Assembly: GCA_017538845.1 (NCBI GenBank)
Contig: JAFYIC010000018.1
Coordinates: 1 to 6,165, forward strand
DNA from: Bacillota bacterium
Lineage (GTDB): Bacteria; Bacillota; Clostridia; Peptostreptococcales; Anaerovoracaceae
Direction: 5' to 3'
Length of the DNA: 6,165 nucleotides
Part shown: in pieces, positions 4,183 through 6,165 of the stretch
How the letters are laid out: each line of letters begins with the position of its first letter
Position numbering within the stretch: position 1 is the stretch's first letter
Notes under the pieces: generated by a model
The model's database searches: none
Seen by the model: the letters and a program-made list of their open reading frames with translations, nothing else
What the model was told of the DNA's origin: nothing
Position numbers and translations under genes: made by a program

Positions 4183-4688
4183 TGGGAGACAATAAAAAAA
4201 CAAAGAAAAAGGAACGCCCGGACGTCATGGACGCCGCGGCCGGATATATAAGCACTTCAATGCGTACGGCATGGGAAGTCGGACAGTACCTGAAAAGGAA
4301 GGAGTATACGGCAGAGGAGATCGAAGATACCATCAGCAGGATGACGGAGCTGGGATATATCGACGATGAGGAATACTGCCGCGTATTCATTGAAAAGTCC
4401 GTCAGAAAAGGCCACGGGATAAACCGGATAAAAAAAGAGTTGGTTCAAAAACGGAACATCGCATCTGTTATAGTAGATAAAGTGACAGAGGACATGATCC
4501 TTCCCGAAAGCGAAAGACAGCGTGCTATGGGCATAGCGGAAAAGATCGCTGACGGGAAGCCGGCAGATGAAAAAATGAAGGGCCGCATAGCGCGGAGACT
4601 ATCATATTACGGATTCAGTACAGACACGATCTACTGGGTCCTTGGGAACATCAGGAAGGATGAAGAGGACCGGGATCTGTATGAGTGA
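4182..4688 (+). CDS. recX: RecX family regulator of RecA (168 aa)
   Basis: RecX binds RecA filaments and modulates recombination and the SOS response. The protein shows the tandem three-helix repeats of the family: a first repeat around YLKRKEYTAEEIEDTISRM (39-57 of the longer form) followed by LGYIDDEEYCRVFIEKSVR, a second around GHGINRIKKELVQKRN, and a C-terminal repeat ending RRLSYYGFSTDTIYWVL. The basic N-terminal tail (KKTKKKER) precedes the domain. Two adjacent ATG codons occur at 4179 and 4182; AGGGAG at 4171-4176 is 2 bases from the first and 5 from the second, so I choose the second. The start overlaps the stop of the upstream transferase gene as TGATG, a typical coupling arrangement. 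recA is not in the window. The family call is secure at moderate sequence divergence. Confidence 0.87.
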   Translation: MGDNKKTKKKERPDVMDAAAGYISTSMRTAWEVGQYLKRKEYTAEEIEDTISRMTELGYIDDEEYCRVFIEKSVRKGHGINRIKKELVQKRNIASVIVDKVTEDMILPESERQRAMGIAEKIADGKPADEKMKGRIARRLSYYGFSTDTIYWVLGNIRKDEEDRDLYE

Positions 4689-5382
4689 ACAGTTTGAACG
4701 TCTTGAAAAAGTAATAGGAAAAGAGGCTCTCGACAGACTGAAGTCATCGAAAGTAGCGGTTTTCGGTCTGGGAGGAGTCGGAGGATACGTGTGTGAAGCC
4801 CTGGCCAGAAGCGGCGTAGGGTGTCTGATGATCGTGGATAACGATACGGTGGATGTGACCAATCTCAACCGGCAGATCATCGCTCTTCACAGCACTATCG
4901 GCCGCAGAAAAACCGAAGTGATGGAGGAAAGGCTGAAGGATATCGCGCCTGATATCGAAATCATCAGGAAGGATTGTTTTTACCTTCCCGAAAACTCTCA
5001 CGAGACAGATCTGTCAGACTTCGATCTGGTCGTGGACGCTGTGGACACGGTGGCGGCCAAAACGGAGATCATACTCCGGGCAAAAGAAGCGGGCAAACCG
5101 GTGATATCCTGCATGGGAACGGGAAACAAGACAGAGCCTTCAATGCTCCGTGTCGCTGATATTTCCGAGACGAAGATATGTCCTCTTGCCCGTGTAATGA
5201 GAAAACAGTTGAAGGAAAAAGGCGTTGAGCATGTGAAAGTGGTGTACTCGGAAGAAACGCCTGTAAGAAACGACAAAGACGCGTCAGACAGCCGGACCCC
5301 GGGTAGCACAGCATTCGTGCCTTCCGCGGCAGGGCTTATGATAGCGGCAGAAGCAGTAAAGGAGCTAGTAAATGGGGATTAA
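4681..5382 (+). CDS. tcdA: tRNA threonylcarbamoyladenosine dehydratase, TcdA/CsdL (233 aa)
   Basis: This E1-like ThiF/MoeB-fold enzyme uses ATP to cyclise t6A to ct6A at position 37 of tRNAs that read ANN codons. The opening [16 protein letters not shown] (residues 5-20) is characteristic. It is followed by the nucleotide loop GLGGVGG (29-35), DND (53-55) and NLNRQ (61-65), which bind and position ATP. The segment [15 protein letters not shown] and the [12 protein letters not shown] region also match TcdA rather than ThiF or MoeB; the paired zinc-binding cysteines of MoeB are not evident. ATG 4681 is the start, preceded by AGAGGA (4664-4669) and GGGA (4672-4675); earlier in-frame codons lie inside recX without support. 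It overlaps recX by 8 bases and the macro-domain gene by 11. In other bacteria TcdA may work with the CsdA/CsdE sulfur system, not seen here. Confidence 0.9.
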   Translation: MSEQFERLEKVIGKEALDRLKSSKVAVFGLGGVGGYVCEALARSGVGCLMIVDNDTVDVTNLNRQIIALHSTIGRRKTEVMEERLKDIAPDIEIIRKDCFYLPENSHETDLSDFDLVVDAVDTVAAKTEIILRAKEAGKPVISCMGTGNKTEPSMLRVADISETKICPLARVMRKQLKEKGVEHVKVVYSEETPVRNDKDASDSRTPGSTAFVPSAAGLMIAAEAVKELVNGD

Positions 5383-5893
5383 AGTTTATCAGGGGGACAT
5401 AACCTCCATGAAAGTAGACGCTATAGTAAACGCAGCCAATAACACCCTTCTCGGCGGAGGCGGAGTAGACGGCGCTATCCACCGGGCAGCAGGCAAAGGG
5501 CTGCTTGAAGAATGCAGCGGTCTGGGCGGATGTGCCACAGGCGAGGCAAAACTAACAAAGGGCTATGATCTGCCGGCTTCATACGTTATCCATACGGTTG
5601 GACCTGTGTGGCACGGCGGGAACAGAGGCGAAAAAGAGCTTCTGGAAAACGCCTACAGAAACAGCCTTAAGATAGCCGCCGAAAACGGGTTCAGAACAGT
5701 CGCTTTTCCGGCCATATCCACGGGAGTTTACGGATACCCGAAAGATGAAGCAGCCGTTGTTGCGGTAGGGACCGTGAAAGAATTTCTTGAGGAGAACGGT
5801 CTTTGGGACAAAATGACTGTGACACTTGTGGCCTACGGAAGAGGCGACGCCGCAAGATATGAGAAAACAGTAGCAGAAATGGGAGCATTATAA
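5372..5893 (+). CDS. Macro-domain ADP-ribose hydrolase, MacroD/YmdB type (173 aa)
   Basis: This is a single macro domain that binds ADP-ribose and, in this subgroup, hydrolyses O-acetyl-ADP-ribose or removes mono-ADP-ribose from proteins. Motifs run in order: GDIT (residues 8-11), VNAANN (19-24), [10 protein letters not shown] (28-37) and [12 protein letters not shown] (112-123). The MacroD-type catalytic pair is present as Asn23/Asn24 and Asp33, and the glycine-rich loops that hold the diphosphate are intact, so it should be active. Length fits a stand-alone macro protein. AAAGGAG at 5358-5364 stands 7 bases before the ATG, inside the end of tcdA, with an 11-base overlap. No sirtuin or ADP-ribosyltransferase is encoded nearby. 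The family is certain; the physiological substrate is not. Confidence 0.93.
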   Translation: MGIKVYQGDITSMKVDAIVNAANNTLLGGGGVDGAIHRAAGKGLLEECSGLGGCATGEAKLTKGYDLPASYVIHTVGPVWHGGNRGEKELLENAYRNSLKIAAENGFRTVAFPAISTGVYGYPKDEAAVVAVGTVKEFLEENGLWDKMTVTLVAYGRGDAARYEKTVAEMGAL

Positions 5894-5905
5894 AAGGGGA
5901 TAAAT

Positions 5906-6165
5906 ATGATTTATGCAGCATGTACGGCGGCGGTGATAGCCGCAGTGATCGCGATCATCTGTCTTATCCAGATAATCGCGCTGAAAAAAGCGTCCGATAC
6001 GACGGCGCTTGAAGAAATGGTCGACCGTCAGATGAATGAGACGGGGCAGAAGATATACGACACGGAACAGAAGGTCCTGGGCGCGGACAAGAGAGTGCGT
6101 GAGACAGGGGAGAATCTGCAGAAGGAGATAAAGGAATCCAGACAGGAGACCCTTAATTTCATGCA
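5906..6165 (+). CDS. rmuC: Membrane-anchored coiled-coil protein, probably RmuC (5' part only)
   Basis: An ATG at 5906 follows AGGGG at 5895-5899 with a good spacer, and the frame stays open to the window end, giving 86 complete codons. The protein starts MIYAACTAAVIAAVIAIICL, a single hydrophobic segment of about 23 residues that would anchor it in the membrane. From about residue 27 it becomes a charged heptad-like helix, for example EEMVDRQMNETGQKIYDTEQ, predicted as coiled coil. This layout, together with closely spaced recX and tcdA, suits RmuC, a protein linked to DNA recombination and limiting inversions, whose nuclease-like domain would lie beyond the window. Other coiled-coil membrane proteins cannot be excluded, as the diagnostic domain is not visible. 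It starts 12 bases after the macro gene. Confidence 0.55.
   Translation, partial: MIYAACTAAVIAAVIAIICLIQIIALKKASDTTALEEMVDRQMNETGQKIYDTEQKVLGADKRVRETGENLQKEIKESRQETLNFM

Noticed and set aside
3558..4203. Two long open frames of over 200 codons on the minus strand opposite the phosphopantetheinyl transferase gene
   Set aside because: They have no family signatures and low-complexity Ser/Phe/Cys-rich composition typical of antisense frames, and they lie opposite a gene with clear catalytic motifs.
4642..4680. Upstream start for tcdA inside recX
   Set aside because: No ribosome-binding site at 4642 and the known TcdA N terminus begins near MSEQFERLE, at 4681.
1..6165. Mobile elements, CRISPR arrays, tRNA or rRNA genes
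   Set aside because: No transposase or integrase motifs, no terminal inverted repeats, no regular spaced repeats and no cloverleaf-like sequence were seen.

Overview
The window looks like ordinary chromosome from a Gram-positive anaerobe of the class Clostridia. The signs are a YerC/YecD-type TrpR-like regulator, strong AGGAGG-type ribosome-binding sites, near-consensus sigma-A promoters, a roughly balanced base composition, and frequent AGA/AGG arginine and ATA isoleucine codons. No genus can be assigned from sequence reading alone. I see no tRNA, rRNA, CRISPR array, insertion sequence or phage gene.

Left part (1-2022). A small KdpD-type universal stress protein gene (88-471) has its own promoter. 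It appears to end at a good intrinsic terminator lying inside the 3' end of a convergent XRE-family regulator gene (497-811, minus strand). A regulatory intergenic region of about 270 bases separates that gene from a divergent two-gene unit: a second XRE regulator (1086-1502) that overlaps an ECF sigma factor gene (1483-2022) by 20 bases. No anti-sigma gene accompanies the sigma factor. The leader of this pair carries direct repeats, alternative GC-rich hairpins and a possible 34-codon leader ORF. This is the least ordinary part of the window.

Middle part (2058-3280). A cation/Ca2+ exchanger of the CaCA family is encoded on the minus strand. It has a perfect consensus promoter (TTGACA, 17 bp, TATAAT) and a TTG start. 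Its promoter region is shared with the divergent yerC promoter (TTGACT, 17 bp, TGATATAAT). Between and within these promoters lie several palindromes that could be operators.

Right part (3281-6165). Six same-strand genes form one tightly packed operon: yerC, an Sfp-type 4'-phosphopantetheinyl transferase, recX, tcdA (a ThiF/MoeB-fold tRNA t6A dehydratase), a macro-domain ADP-ribose hydrolase, and the beginning of a membrane-anchored coiled-coil protein that is probably RmuC and is cut by the window end. Spacings are +32, -1 (or -4), -8, -11 and +12 bases, so translation is probably coupled through most of it. RecX and RmuC suggest DNA recombination or repair, TcdA modifies tRNA, and the macro protein reverses ADP-ribosylation. 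The shared theme is housekeeping and stress upkeep rather than one pathway.
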